A stretch of DNA of 64,000 nt, taken from contig CM114271.1 of the NCBI GenBank assembly GCA_050084515.1, forward strand, positions 19,468,001 through 19,532,000. The letters run 5' to 3'. Numbering within the stretch: the first letter of the stretch is position 1; the number at the start of each line of letters is the position of its first letter. The position numbers and the translations under genes were made by a program. Under the pieces are notes generated by a model. It did no database searches. It saw only the letters and a list, made by a program, of their open reading frames with translations, and was not told where the DNA came from. Source of the DNA: Blasia pusilla (lineage: Eukaryota; Marchantiophyta; Marchantiopsida; Blasiales). Below are positions 24,020-35,479 of this stretch, piece after piece.

Positions 24020-25365
24020 ATGAGTCAGGTTTTAAGTATTAAGTTATTTTCTCTTATTGATATTTTTCAATATTTAATTAATCATAATTACCTCAAATTC
24101 AAATTTCTATAACCAAGAAATCGTCTAGAGTCTCTTCAATTTTATTACCTTTTATCACTTGAAAAATAAAATTCTTTCAAGGTTCATGCCAACGAAATTG
24201 TAACAAATTAATTTAATATTCATTTTTAACGGAAAATCATTTTCTCCTTTTGGGAAAAAATGAAAATGATAATATAGGATACTAATGTGATAAGAATTAT
24301 TCTTCAAAATAATGGAAGACCTATTTTCAAGATAGATTTAGAGAAACATTTCATACCTCTTTTGGGAAAAAATTCATAAAAAAATATTTTCCTTTCCCTT
24401 ATTGAAAAGATGGGGATTGGAAAAGGGATAAACTATTTTCCACAAGAAATAAAGGCAATAGCATTAAGAGTTTTCTTGAGCCAAATTAGATGTATTTAAG
24501 AAAAATCTATCTTTCTTCTTTTTTTGTCATCTATTTAAAATTAAACTTTAATCACCATATATCCACTAATTTCACATTATCTTCCTCCATCCGTTAGTCA
24601 TTTCATTCTTGATCATCACACCCGATACATCGCATGGGCAAAAATAGTACGAATATTAATAAAGTGTAATAATTATAATAAAAAGCCAGAATTTTAGAGT
24701 TTCTACCTTAAGTCATATTTGATGGAAAGGGAAAATAATTTTTAATGGAGAACTAATAGATTTGGTTTAGGGAAGGATAAGATTACTTAGGGGATTGGGA
24801 TATCATTTGAATTTGAATGGAGGATTTTAATTACTTATAATTAAAATACTTGGAGTGAAATTTTGTTACTCTTATAATCTTCTAGAAAATTAAAATTAAA
24901 ATTTTAAATAAATAATATAAAAAATTTAAATTATCGTATTTATTCACATGTGATATTTTAGTAAAGGAAAATAAATTTGAATGGAAAAGGAAAATTACTT
25001 AGTTAATTAAATTAGCTAAGAATTTGTTAGTGGATGTTATTTTGGAGGAAAGAGTGTAATAATTTTGGTGGAAAAAGTGGAAGGGGAAGAATAGTTATTG
25101 CTGGAACGTTTGCAGAGGAGTAAAAGCATATAATTCAAATTTTAATTTTCAAAAAATGTTACTGACACTTTTTTTTAAGGCTCTTCTATTGAGAAACTGT
25201 GTCACGCGTGCATCCCACATGCAACATAGTAGCTTCTCTTATTGTACATGTAGGGTCTTAAGCTAACACATTCATAAAATATGAAATAGTTTTTTTTTCA
25301 AATTTTGAGTTCATAATTTTCAAACCATTTTTAATATTGTAATGATTAAATCATTCCACTTATTT
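24020..25365. other. AT-rich stretch without recognised features
   Basis: Very AT-rich, with no frame of note and no periodicity like the adjoining satellite. Near 24620-24640 a worn CCCGATACATCGCATGGG followed by AAAAATAG resembles the hairpin-plus-CTAG terminus of a Helitron, but it is too degraded to annotate as one. Confidence 0.5.
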
Positions 25366-25369
25366 TACT

Positions 25370-25520
25370 TGTATAGCCCATGAAGGGAAGAGATTATTGA
25401 TGTTGCACACAAATTCAAATTTCTAGTCTTGTTGCCCATAGCATGTGAAACATTTTCTTGCTGCCTAGTTATCATATGTCAAACAGAGAGGTGTTTGCAA
25501 ATCAAGAAGGTATTCTCCCA
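25370..25520 (-). mobile_element. Helitron-like module, fragment
   Basis: The reverse complement matches 41940-42100: GCAAACACCTCTCTGTTTGACATATG, a GGCAGCAAGAAAATG-like run, then TTCCCTTCATGGGCTAT. The terminal hairpin and CTAG are not found below 25370, so this copy has lost its end. Confidence 0.5.
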
Positions 25521-25929
25521 CAATAATATAGATTGGGAAAATTTTCAAAATAGACTTCTTTGATATTCCTTATTTTTTAAAATAATCAATCAGATCTCCT
25601 TATATCAAGTATAGTAAAATATGTCCCAAAAAATGCAAATTTTCTTTAAATATAATAAATATAATAATTAAAATTATATCAAATAAACCTTTCAATCATC
25701 GTACCTTCCACCTTACCCAAGGACTTATAACCCTAGAGAAAGCTTTGATCTATTTCATGAACTCACTTCATTGACAACATTCATAAGTAGTTCACATTCA
25801 CAAGTCTCCTAAGTGAAATGTTTTGAAAGATTGTTTACAACAAATGAGTGATACCCCACAAAACATCTGAATTGAGAGAAACCTCATACTTATGTTCATT
25901 TTAAAGATGTAAATATGAACTCATTCTAT

Positions 25930-27922
25930 CTAATTTGATTCATCATCAGATATACGTATTATCAGTGTAGACGTCTCACCACCTCTTCCTTCTCTTCCCC
26001 TAGGTCTAGTCATGCGCATCCCCCCTCCACGAGAAATAGTCATCTCCAACTCAACATCGGTTTCACCATCATCTGTTTCTTGTGTTGGCTGTGTTAGTAA
26101 TATCTCCCTCTCTTTCTCGGAGAACCCAAAGAGTTCCTCTTGCATTCAATGAGGGTAATGGTATGTTCGAGGATATCCCCCTTCCATCCTTTGAAGAATA
26201 TCTTGTCATAAGAAATGTGAAAAAATCAATTCGAGTCTCCTCAAGATAAGGTCATCCACCAATAGATTTTGATGATGCTTTAGCACAAGTTGTCTAATTG
26301 TGTCGAGGGCCTCCCGAACTTCTTTTAGATTCAATCTCTAAGCAAAGAAGACGTTTTCTGCCTCTTGATTTTGGAGATCTATGGCAGTTCCGTGAATAAG
26401 GTCTCCTCGATCATATATGTCAATAAAATGGACCAGCCACACTCGCATAGCCCAATCAATCCTTTGTTGAGGTAGGATTTCTACGTGAACCACCCTATCT
26501 ATGTTCACTTCGAGGTTGTAGTTGGATCGGGGGCTAAGAAAGTGAGATTTTCTTGCTCTTGGGTTCGCTTACGATACAAAGGTAGTACAATGCTATGAGG
26601 AGTGCAGAAATATATGCCAAAAAGGTGATAGAGTCTTCATGAACAAGCTTGTCTACAAGTTGGATACTTGTGAGATAGTAGCATAGCCGTTTGAAGATAA
26701 TATGGATGTCAATAACAAGTTGTACATGTGTCTGTCACGTAGCTACCTTCTGCAACAATGGGATTGAAGCAAGTCATGCATTTGGGCCAGTTGTTTGGCA
26801 TGAGGGCTCCTCCTTCAATTACAGCGATTGCCTTCATCCAATCAGGAAGATCTTGCACTTGTGGGCTTAGATTGAGAGGTGTTGGGGCCAACATCGAAGA
26901 AGCATAGTTGGCAGCATTTGGATCCACAACATTGTCCCATATAGCGCGTAGAGTAGGAGGCCACAATTACTCAATAGGTTGAAATAAGATCATATTAAGC
27001 TCCTTCACAAGATGACCCTCAAGTAGAATTTTCTCGGGGGTGAGTTCTCCCACGTTACCCCTTGCTCTCTATTGCAACATTTCATCCATTTCTTGCTTCC
27101 ATCTTGCCATGAGGTAATGATATCCCCTCCTCCACTACTCTGTGTGGTCAACCATTATAGCTCTTTTTCTTCTATGGATGTCATCGCTGGCAATGGATTC
27201 ATTCACGATCCTCTCCATCTCGCTATTAAGTCTGTCGTGCTCCTTACATAATTGTTGATACTCCCCCTTTAAAATGTCAAATTCTAATTCTAAATCAAAT
27301 GTTCGTTGGGAATTTGTTACTAAACTCTCCAACTATGATAGACAAGAAAGAACCTCGCTATAATCCGGAGCATTCTCCCCACAAAATTCTTGTTCAAGGA
27401 ACAACAGTGCTATGTACAAGACGATTAGAACTCTCTTTGGGCCCATCAAAGCTTATATTACGACCTACATTAAGGTCATTCAAAACATCTTGTCTATCCT
27501 TCAAATCCTCCATCCCCATCTTCACTCACCCTTCATCTTCACTCTCCTCATGCATCTCTTCTCCGGTAAGCCGATTTCTTATGCGTCCATCCAAGGAAGA
27601 TAGTATGCCTCTAAGGCTTCTTGACAATCCACCTTGCTCGATATTGGCCTGATAACGCTCATAGTGACGAAGTTCCCACTCTTGGTCATTTTGACTATGG
27701 TGGAGGGTTATTCTATCTTCAACTCTTTGCTCAATCCACATTGCCATACTGAACCTCCATGTCCTTCATCAACTCAGCAATTTTGAGCTGGACAAATAAC
27801 TTGCTCATTAATTTCCTCTTCTTTGTAGGGAGGTCTTCATAATTTGGAAGGCCATTGAATAAGGCCCAATCCTTTCTCCATTCATTTTCTTCCACTTTTT
27901 GGGCTAGATGCGGTCTTTGCAA
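25930..27922 (-). pseudogene. Decayed coding region behind an R2 LTR, RING-like Cys-rich end
   Basis: Five minus-strand frames lie in series and look like one protein broken by frameshifts. 27731-27922 is charged (NEWRKDWALFNGLPNYEDLP). 27526-27747 is rich in Glu, Arg and Gln (ELRHYERYQANIEQGG). 27135-27332 looks like a coiled coil (DILKGEYQQLCKEHDRLNSE). 26709-26966 has PNNWPKCMTCFNPI, CTTC and, past a stop, HPYYL and YPTCRQ, which recalls a RING or related zinc finger in which two Cys have become Tyr. 25930-26145 is an Arg/Gly-rich tail. It starts about 135 bases after the end of the R2 LTR at 28058, on the same strand, so it is probably the internal region of that element. I see no gag, protease or RT motif. 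The family is unknown to me. Confidence 0.6.
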
Positions 27923-28057
27923 GCGAGTCTGAGCCCGCCACGTGGTCGCTTTCTATTAGCAATATGAAAATGAGATACGACGCAGTCTCGTGACCCGAAA
28001 GTGGGCCAAAATTGAGGCTGCTTCCGATTGGGGGGATAACATTAGTATAGGGCGTGC

Positions 28058-29370
28058 TGTCGTATAGTAAAATCATCCACTATGTAAACTCCTCTCTTAT
28101 CATGGAGATATATTTATAAGTATTAAGTAATATAGCTTTATAAAATGTAATTCTCATGTTTAAACCTCTTTATGATATCTCATTTGTGCAAGCCAAACTT
28201 TAAGAAAAAAAGGTAATCAAGCAGATATGGGAGCATAAAAGTAAAGTAATGGGGTTGGTGTATTAATGAAAGAAAAGAAAATTTAATCTTGGTCGATGGC
28301 TAGGGTAGTTTCATTAGTTTGGAGGATATGAAATGAGTTGATGAGGATATTTTGGAGTAGATAACATATAATCCACTTGTATCAAAATGGGATTATTTAA
28401 GTCCTAAGAGGAAATCATGGTAGAGAAGATAAGCTCTATTTTGTACGCTTATGGATACCTTGTCAAAATGTAAAGAGGAGGGACTTCAAGGATTCATCAC
28501 CTTCTACTTCATTTCTTAAGTTTCTCGTGTCACTCATGATCGGATGGTATTGGACTTGCTTGCTCTTCCAATGAGAGTGGATTATCCTTCTTGGGTAACT
28601 TGACCATGGTCTTTTCTTCAAGAGTTTTCTAGAGTCTAATATGCGTGGAAATGGTTAGTTGGAGAGACTTATAATCTTATAAGAGTTTGTTATACTAGGG
28701 ATGGTGGATGGTTTTGGCTTGTTATTTTCCCAATAAGAGTGGATTTCCCAAGAGTTGGAGTTGGAGTTGCTCTCCCAAGAGGGAAATCCACTCTTGGGAG
28801 AGCAACTCTGCCAACACCTATTGTTGAGGAAAATAGAGGATGTCCGTCAACTATGGATAGAGGTGGAGCACGAGTATTACCCGATTTTCCTTTTCTTAAC
28901 CTATACCATATAAAGGTTCTATTTGTACATAAGAATTGGTTTACTTGCTACCTAATCTATCAATATGGGGAGGCATTCATGAACCAGATCATCCAATCTC
29001 CAATTCTGGTGATACTCGTTATTGGCACGTACGGAAGGACATAGAATTGTTCTTTGTATGTCCTTATATAGCAATCCATGGATATTAATAGGTTTTCTTG
29101 AGGAGGGTTTAACACCGTTTGTACCATTTTTCTTGTGTACAAGCGTAAAATAGTTTACAGGGACTTCATAGTTATGAATTTCGAGGTTAAATATTATGAA
29201 GAAGTCATCGCCTCAACACTACCATTCGTGGTTCCTATTGTGGAAGAATGGAGAGTGTATATAATAATTCTGGATTGAAAAGGAGAACTTCTTAGAGAGT
29301 TTACATTACATCAACGTCTGTCGCAACTAGAACGTCCGCCCTTACTCAAAGAAAAACTTTTAACACGATA
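28058..29370 (-). mobile_element. R2 LTR, minus strand
   Basis: Read on the minus strand it begins TATCGTGTTAAAAG at 29370 (TG worn to TA) and ends TTTTACTATACGACA at 28058. Alignment to 6336-7614 holds over the length. The bases outside (AATTA at 29371-29375, CGTGC at 28053-28057) do not match as a target duplication, so this is not a simple solo LTR. It is more likely one LTR of an element whose body extends below 28058. It contains an 18-bp perfect inverted repeat built on the R2 CTCCCAAGAG motif. Confidence 0.8.
28764..28808. repeat. Perfect 18-bp inverted repeat, 9-base spacer
   Basis: Arms at 28764-28781 (GAGTTGCTCTCCCAAGAG) and 28791-28808 are exact reverse complements. The left arm corresponds to the CTCCCAAGAGGG motif present twice in every R2 LTR. 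In the other copies the matching right-hand bases read CCACTCTCATTGG or CCACTCTTATTGG. This copy has therefore been turned into a perfect hairpin. Confidence 0.95.
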
Positions 29371-29527
29371 AATTATGCTTCCATTAAGAGCTCTTTCAGG
29401 CGGTAGATTGTGTTTAGTGAGTTGAATTTTTATCAACATGACATTTTTTAATAGTACTTCATCAATGAGAGCTGAGGATCTTCTCTAAACTTTGACAAGA
29501 TTGTTGAGCCAACAAATTTGAGTTCAT

Positions 29528-30942
29528 TTGAGAGAGAAAAGATCAACAAAGGCTCTCCAAGCGATTGTAAAGAAGTTGGGGAGATTTGATGGGAGGAACA
29601 TGACCAAGTATGTTCGAGAGTACATCTGTGAGATGAAGGTAAACCGTATTTCTGAAGATGATATAGTGTCAAATTTTGAATTAGATGTGATACTAGAGAT
29701 TTGTAGTCAAGTAAAAAAAATTGAGAGGTGAAAATCCAACCTTGTGGGAGGAATATGAGAAATTGATGAAAGGAGAATTCTTAGATAATGATGTGGATTG
29801 GATGACCAAGAGGAGTTTCTTAGAATGGATAGAGCAATGTCGAGGGAAAGGAATGACTCTTAATGAATTATTGCGTGAGTTTAAGAAGCGGTTTATCTAA
29901 CTATCTTCTTCCGAAGGGGCAACTCTAGACTTGAGGAGAACCAAGCTATTCCTTGAGGCGGCTTATGAGAATTTGGAGGACAAGCTTTTCATAATGTTGG
30001 CGGATAAGACCAAAGAAGGAGGTGTAAGCACAAATTGGAAGAAAGTAGAAGGAGTTGTTGCAATCCTCACAAAGCACAGTCGAGGTAGAGATAGAACCGC
30101 AAAGTCAAAGGTATCAATTCCAACTCCCTTGCCTAAGCCTGTGTCAAAAAACTCAAAGATTCTGCCATTGATGAATTGGTGAAAGGTTTGAGAGAGTTGA
30201 GAGTAGAAATAGCTTAGCTTAAACGTGATAGGAATCATAGGAATCTTAGTGTTGCACTATTGGTGCTTCTTCAACAAGTAGGAACTTTATGAAAAGATGC
30301 ATACGGTATGATAGTATTGAGCATCAACCTTGGAAATGTGAAGAGTTCTCAGAAGCTCTTAAGAATGGAATTTTAAATTTCAAATATGGAAAGATTCATT
30401 CAACACATACTATTGTGCCGTTGAGTACAAGCTTGGGTAGAGGAGGAATGACGAGCTTAGTGAGAGGTCAAGTAGGAGTTGCCACTATGGTATTAGATTT
30501 TGATACCTTTGCAATGAAGAAAGAAGCACATATTGTGTCAGTAGGTAAGAGTGAATCGCCACAGTTTCCTTGAGAATTGATGCTACGAGGGGCAAAGACT
30601 ATCCGTCATCTAATTGGATGGGATGATCATGTGGAAGTTGGGTGTGTTAAAGCATAATTATCACAAGAGAAAGAGAGTTGGCAAGATACAAGTATGGAGG
30701 AGAAGAGAAGACATAACAATGATGGTGTTGATCGTGAAGAAGTTGCAAGAAGAGCGAGAACCACGAGAAGGAAAGGAAAACTAGAGGTGCAGCCATCAAG
30801 AGAAGAAGGGCCTTCCATATTTGAATCTATAATAAATTTTCATAGCAAAGAAGCAAGGATGAAGGAGAAAGAATTGAAGTGTCCTCAGAAGACGAAGGAT
30901 TACACTCCTACAGTATGTTATCAAGACAAGCACGAATTTTAA
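29528..30942 (+). pseudogene. LTR-retrotransposon gag, decayed
   Basis: A plus-strand series of frames gives a gag-like protein: GRFDGRNMTKYVREYICEM (29570-29640), a capsid-like region (WMTKRSFLEWIEQCRGKGMT, about 29798-29860), LRRTKLFLEAAYENLEDKL (29931 on), and a zinc knuckle near 30298-30339 of the pattern C-x2-Y-x4-H-x4-C. The second Cys of this CCHC knuckle has become Tyr. A basic and acidic spacer follows (30694-30942). Frameshifts and stops separate the parts. The protease at 31734-32195 lies in order downstream, so they belong to one Ty3/gypsy-like element; RT and integrase are not seen. Confidence 0.72.
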
Positions 30943-31421
30943 GGAGACTCTTAAGGAGAAGATTTTGGATGCAAAAATAGAATTTTTTTCTTTGAGGGAA
31001 GTCTTGGGGATAGCCAAACGTGAATTTCATGAGTAAATCATAGATGTGATCAAGAAAAAAAGACAAAGGACTGCAGATATAGTGATAGTGAGGGCATTGG
31101 ATACCGACATCACAAAAGCTTGGCCAAGTTTTTGGAGGCAGACGAAGAGCTTGGCCAAGTTTTTGGAGAAAGGTTTGACTTACAAGGAGAAGAGGCGAGA
31201 GTAGGAGATGCTTTAACCGAACAAGCTGAAGAAAGACACAATGGTGATCACTATTCTTGATCCTATTGGGCACGTGTAACGATGGAGGCCAGAGTTCAAC
31301 TTGGCTCTCTCCAAGAGTCAATTTTGGCTACTAGTTAGCATGTCCGTGCTATTCACAAAAAGATCTATTTTTGTAAATAATTATTAGAGAAAAAATGAAA
31401 TTAAAGAGTTGACATTATTTT

Positions 31422-31640
31422 TTAACCCACTCCTCACATACATAAAATCACCGCTAAATCACTCCCCCCATAAATATAATCCCGATCAATCAAACTAAAC
31501 CCCACTACTTCCTACAATAAATACTACTAAGTTTTAACCCATTCCTCACATACATAAAATCACAACTAAACCACTCTCCCATAAATATAACTTCCCCCAA
31601 TCAAATTAAACCCCACTACTTCTTACAGTAATGACTATCC
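31422..31640. repeat. Two tandem copies of a 112-bp unit
   Basis: TTAACCCACTCCTCACATAC at 31422 recurs as TTAACCCATTCCTCACATAC at 31534. The following ATAAAATCAC, CATAAATATAA and AAACCCCACTACTTC landmarks recur at the same spacing. It lies between the gag and protease parts of the decayed element and has no coding potential, so it is an insertion or expansion after the element died. Confidence 0.85.
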
Positions 31641-31733
31641 AAAAATAATTATTTATTCTCAAATCCATAGCAATTTACAAAATAAATACACGAAAGAAAA
31701 ATAGTACCATATTATTATCTTGTCCTATTATGG

Positions 31734-32195
31734 TTGCTATCTTATCTTATCCTACTTGTGGGATTGCGTATCATAGTATGGATTGTTGATCATGGTTCGG
31801 AGATCAATATTATGTCAAGAAGTGTATACGACCAAGGGATATGGCCAATTAATATAAGCCATGGATGGGTACTACGTGCGTCTAATAATAAAAAATGTGA
31901 ACTCTATGGTGCTTGCCCAACTATTAAAACCCGCATTGGAGATGTGTTGATTGAGAAAAATATCTTAGTTCAAAATGGAGGTCGTTATCTTATGATTTTT
32001 GGGCAACCCTACATCACAACATCTAGAATGGAGATCAAAGTGATGGATGATGGATCTCATTATGCCCGTGTTAGAAGTCAGGATGGAACGAGATCAGTTC
32101 AATCCCTTATTGTGCGAGTAGGTCATGAATGGAATAGGGAGAAATTGAGAGATGGTCCTATGAAGGTAGAAAAAAAATTTTCGGTTTTTAGTTAG
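31734..32195 (+). pseudogene. Retropepsin-like aspartic protease domain
   Basis: One open frame of 153 codons. The active-site motif reads DHGSEINIMS (near 31790) where the family has D-S/T-G; the middle residue is His. Hydrophobic flaps and the second half of the fold follow (ELYGACPTIKTRIGDV, YLMIFGQPYITTSRMEI, HYARVRSQDGTRSVQ). In retrotransposons this protease cuts the polyprotein. It is the best preserved frame of this element, but the altered active site and absence of RT argue that it is dead. The start codon given by the frame is arbitrary because the domain would be part of a polyprotein. Confidence 0.78.
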
Positions 32196-32199
32196 CACT

Positions 32200-32860
32200 C
32201 CTGTAGAGCGGAAATAGGGGGGTGTACAAGAAAGAAAGAGTCTTCCCTAGCATAGTGGGAAGAATCATACATGTTTAGATGTGGGTTTTCTCAATGTTTT
32301 TCTTCATGGTCTAGAAGATTCCAAATGACGAGAGAAATGAATGAGAAGAAAAGACAATTTATGAAAAAAAAGGGTTTGTTAAAATGTAAGGGTGTTTTAT
32401 TAGATGAAGAGTTCATTAGTGCGATGTATAAAGAAGAGGTTTTGGAGATAGTCTTGAGGCGGTGTTCACCCAAATGAGCACCCATTCTTTGGGTACAACC
32501 TAAGGATACTTACAATTTACTAGCGTAAGTTACATGAAAAAATAACAAGGTTCATGGATGAAGAAGATGAATATCATTCTTTGAAGGGAGCGGATGTGCA
32601 TGAGTTCGAGGCAGAAAAACATCCCATGGAGGCACGAGTGCACACAATCACAATCCACCAAACGTGGCGCCCCCTAAATCCACAAAACCCACCACACAAT
32701 TCTAACGCAATAGCTACTCCGCCGTGGGTCGATGACGTGCTAGTCGGACTCACAGCACCTGAAAATATCACCTGCATGGAGAGGCTACACCATACTATGC
32801 GCTAGAGGTCCATCAACCAAAAAACTTGAGATGCATAAAGCGCCTAACACATCTCCGAAC
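32200..32860. other. Element-derived spacer, no assignment
   Basis: Short plus-strand frames (32271-32477, 32554-32805) continue behind the protease. They are basic or acidic and match nothing I recognise. They may be the remains of the region between protease and RT. CCAAACGTGGCGCCCCC near 32658 looks like a junction-rich GC patch. Confidence 0.35.
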
Positions 32861-32863
32861 AGC

Positions 32864-32975
32864 ACCAAATGAGCTACACCAGTGTATACACTAGCATAGT
32901 TAAGAACTCAGCAGTTAAGCGTCTTCCAGGCAGAATAGCCCAAAGATGGGTGACCAGTTATGCAACACTCATCAC
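32864..32975 (+). pseudogene. 5S rRNA-like sequence with internal Pol III boxes
   Basis: Colinear with plant 5S rRNA over about 90 bases: ACACCAG, AGAACTCAGCAGTTAAGCGTCTT, then GATGGGTGACC. The A-box-like GTTAAGCGT (32914) and the C-box-like GATGGGTGACC (32945-32955) are 31 bases apart, the same spacing as in the 5S gene as I recall it, so the alignment is ungapped between the promoter elements. The sequence after the C box departs from 5S, and no T run to end transcription follows. It is a single copy in a transposon-rich setting, so a 5S-carrying retroelement (Cassandra-type TRIM or a 5S-derived SINE) is likelier than a true 5S gene. Confidence 0.75.
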
Positions 32976-33002
32976 AAATCCTGCAAAAACTGCCTCATGC
33001 CC

Positions 33003-33024
33003 AAGCAAGCAAGCTTGCTTGCTT
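33003..33024. repeat. 22-bp perfect palindrome (AAGC repeats)
   Basis: AAGCAAGCAAG is followed directly by its reverse complement with no spacer. A few more GCTT/CTTGCTCC-like units follow to about 33045. It lies some 30 bases past the 5S-like sequence. Confidence 0.95.
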
Positions 33025-33049
33025 TCTTGCTCCTTGCTCCTTACTCCGC

Positions 33050-34415
33050 CTCTCACGCCCACTCGCCCCGAGCTACCTCGAGTTGCCTCGAAGCCTCAAT
33101 TGACCACCATAGCTATCTCTCAATAACAAATCATTACAACTGAGCTCTGTACTCCGAGCTATAAATCAGACAAACTTGTTGTCCATACACTTCCAGAATC
33201 GCAAATCCGACAGCGCTTCCGCCCAGATTCAAGCACGCAAAATCCGCAATGCTCCACACACTCAAGTAGATAGCTTCACATGAGATCACAATACAAGTAG
33301 CAACAGGAACCTCTCACCCGATTAGAGCTTCAGCACTCCAAGCTCTCCACATCAGAAAACCGTCGAACACGAACCAAAATCTTCAATCCTTGATAACTTC
33401 CAACTCTCTTGACGAAATCCGGCGATCTAAAGCGTGTTGGAAAGCTCTTAGCAAGGCGCTTCTTTCCCAACCAATCATGCACCAGATTCCCACCTCCAAA
33501 ATAGGACACAAGCCATGAACATCCATGGCTGAGTACACAATCAACCCTAACCAGATCCTACTGATCCACAATCAAAGCTACCATCGATCTACTCTAGTTC
33601 TTTCAGTGAAATCCGTGAAAGACCTACCGTCATAAAACACATATAGAATCACATAAAATCGAGCCAAACCCACTCCACAATGAGAGAATCCAGGTCGAAG
33701 CTTGCGGGAACCACCATAGCCAAAAGCTCTACTCACTACCAAGGCTAACTCCCAACGCAACAGGCTCAACTCAAAAAACTAACTGTTCTTTGAGTGCACT
33801 CCATACTATATCCTCCAACCTAAGAGCGGGCCCTATTGGAAAAGTCACCCTCAACTGAGTAACCCCCAACCCTATGTATGAAACCGCATCTCTACCTAGA
33901 CAATACGTCCCTACATAAGGTATGGCCTCTACTAGCACACTATGCTCTACGACATAATCCGTATGGTCTTGACATCTTATAAAACGATCTTACTTAGTTT
34001 TGCTAGTTATGTTGGTGAACTATAACATTTCATATTAGCTAGTTATGAAGAGGGGTTTCTTGATAATATGATTGATTATTTTAGGTAAATATTATGATTT
34101 TTTTGGGAAGTAAGTAGCATGGAAGCACACTTTTACTTCCAAGAAATTAATATATATTACCATAAATAACTAAATTTATGTATAGTTAATGAGTTCTCCA
34201 TGATGCATGCCCTAAGATAGCTCATCGTCTATACATGTACCTTGAGCCCCTTGAGAAGGAGTTATACATCTTATGGGGAGGAGGAGTTCCAATCGTGGAT
34301 AGGAGCATTGATGGCCTTGAAGAGACAAGGGTTTCTAGAGTTAAGGTCATATTGCTATGGACTATGCATGATGCATCTAATAATGATTCTTGATCGCCAC
34401 ATATTCCTATGGCTA
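33050..34415. other. Region without recognised genes
   Basis: Frames on both strands are short and unrelated to known domains. CGAGCTATAAATCAG near 33152 has a TATA-like core and could belong to the promoter of the 5S-carrying element, but nothing downstream supports that. Confidence 0.4.
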
Positions 34416-34420
34416 TTATG

Positions 34421-34815
34421 TGTTGGATTCTTAACATCGACTTCTCTCAATATCATTAATCTGATCGGCCCCCTTATAGAAGAAGAAGCCTAGACTGATG
34501 GTACCAACTTAGACGTCGATGGAGTCATAGTAGTATGACACAGGTGGTTTATGGAGTAGCGTTACTAGGATTATCTAACCCTATATTTCATCAGGGTTTA
34601 TTTCTATAAATAGAAACAAAAAGAATAGGTAAAAAACCCTAGTTTCTTGAGTAGTGAAAGGGTCGGGAGCCGCAGCGGTAGCGCATTCTTGTATGTCAAG
34701 TTATCTCCATGTTCATGTTCCATCGAAGCTCTTCTATGAGCGCACAGAGGAACCAGACCACTTTGTATCTCCAAGATTTGTAACATATTTTAGTGATTTC
34801 GTCACATTTTGTTTT
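34421..34815 (+). mobile_element. R3 repeat, copy 2 (probable LTR) with TATA box
   Basis: Colinear with 15660-16110, starting TGTTGGATTCTTAAC. A well-placed TATAAATA (34605-34612) follows the ATCAGGG landmark, as in the U3 part of an LTR, and AAAAACCCTAG follows. It ends near TTTAGTGATTTCGTCACATTTTG. No coding region of the same family is attached on either side, and its exact ends are unresolved. Confidence 0.62.
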
Positions 34816-35479
34816 CTCAAATTATGCTCATCTAGGATGACATAAAACCCAAGTAAGTAGACTAAAACTATCCACATGCTCACTGAATATTGGATAACTC
34901 TAACTTTGGACTCTACAAGCCTTGCGCCTATTCATCCTCAGGTTAGCTCAGCCAAATTTAGACTCATGCAAAAGGCTCGTGCAAAACTAGCCTCCTTGAG
35001 CATGCTCGAACTTGGACTTGGTCCTCCGCAATCAACGCACCATCCACTCCACTAGAGTTCCCTGCATGTTAAGTACGGTATTAATAAATGTTTTAATATG
35101 TTACCTAAAATAGAACCTGAGACATCAGGATCTTGACCCCGGGTTAACTAACCCAAGGATGAATAGGCGCGAGGTCTACAAGTTATGGATGCGTATCAAT
35201 TTTGCACGTTTCAGGTAAGTTAACATGTTCGCCCTATGGACCTGGGTTGGAGGTTGTATATTGCTAAGAGTCAAGGGCCACCATATATCTGGCTACAAGC
35301 AGGTATTTGCCTCGTACACATCTTATGAGGGTACGTGGACTTGGCAGAAAAATCAAGGGACAACGCTAAGATCCCATGGACTATGTCGCATGTGGATTTC
35401 TTGGTGCATGAAGATCGAGTTCATACGTAGGGGTGCTATTTCTTGAACAAGTAGTGGAATTAAGCATCTCCTTCATTCA

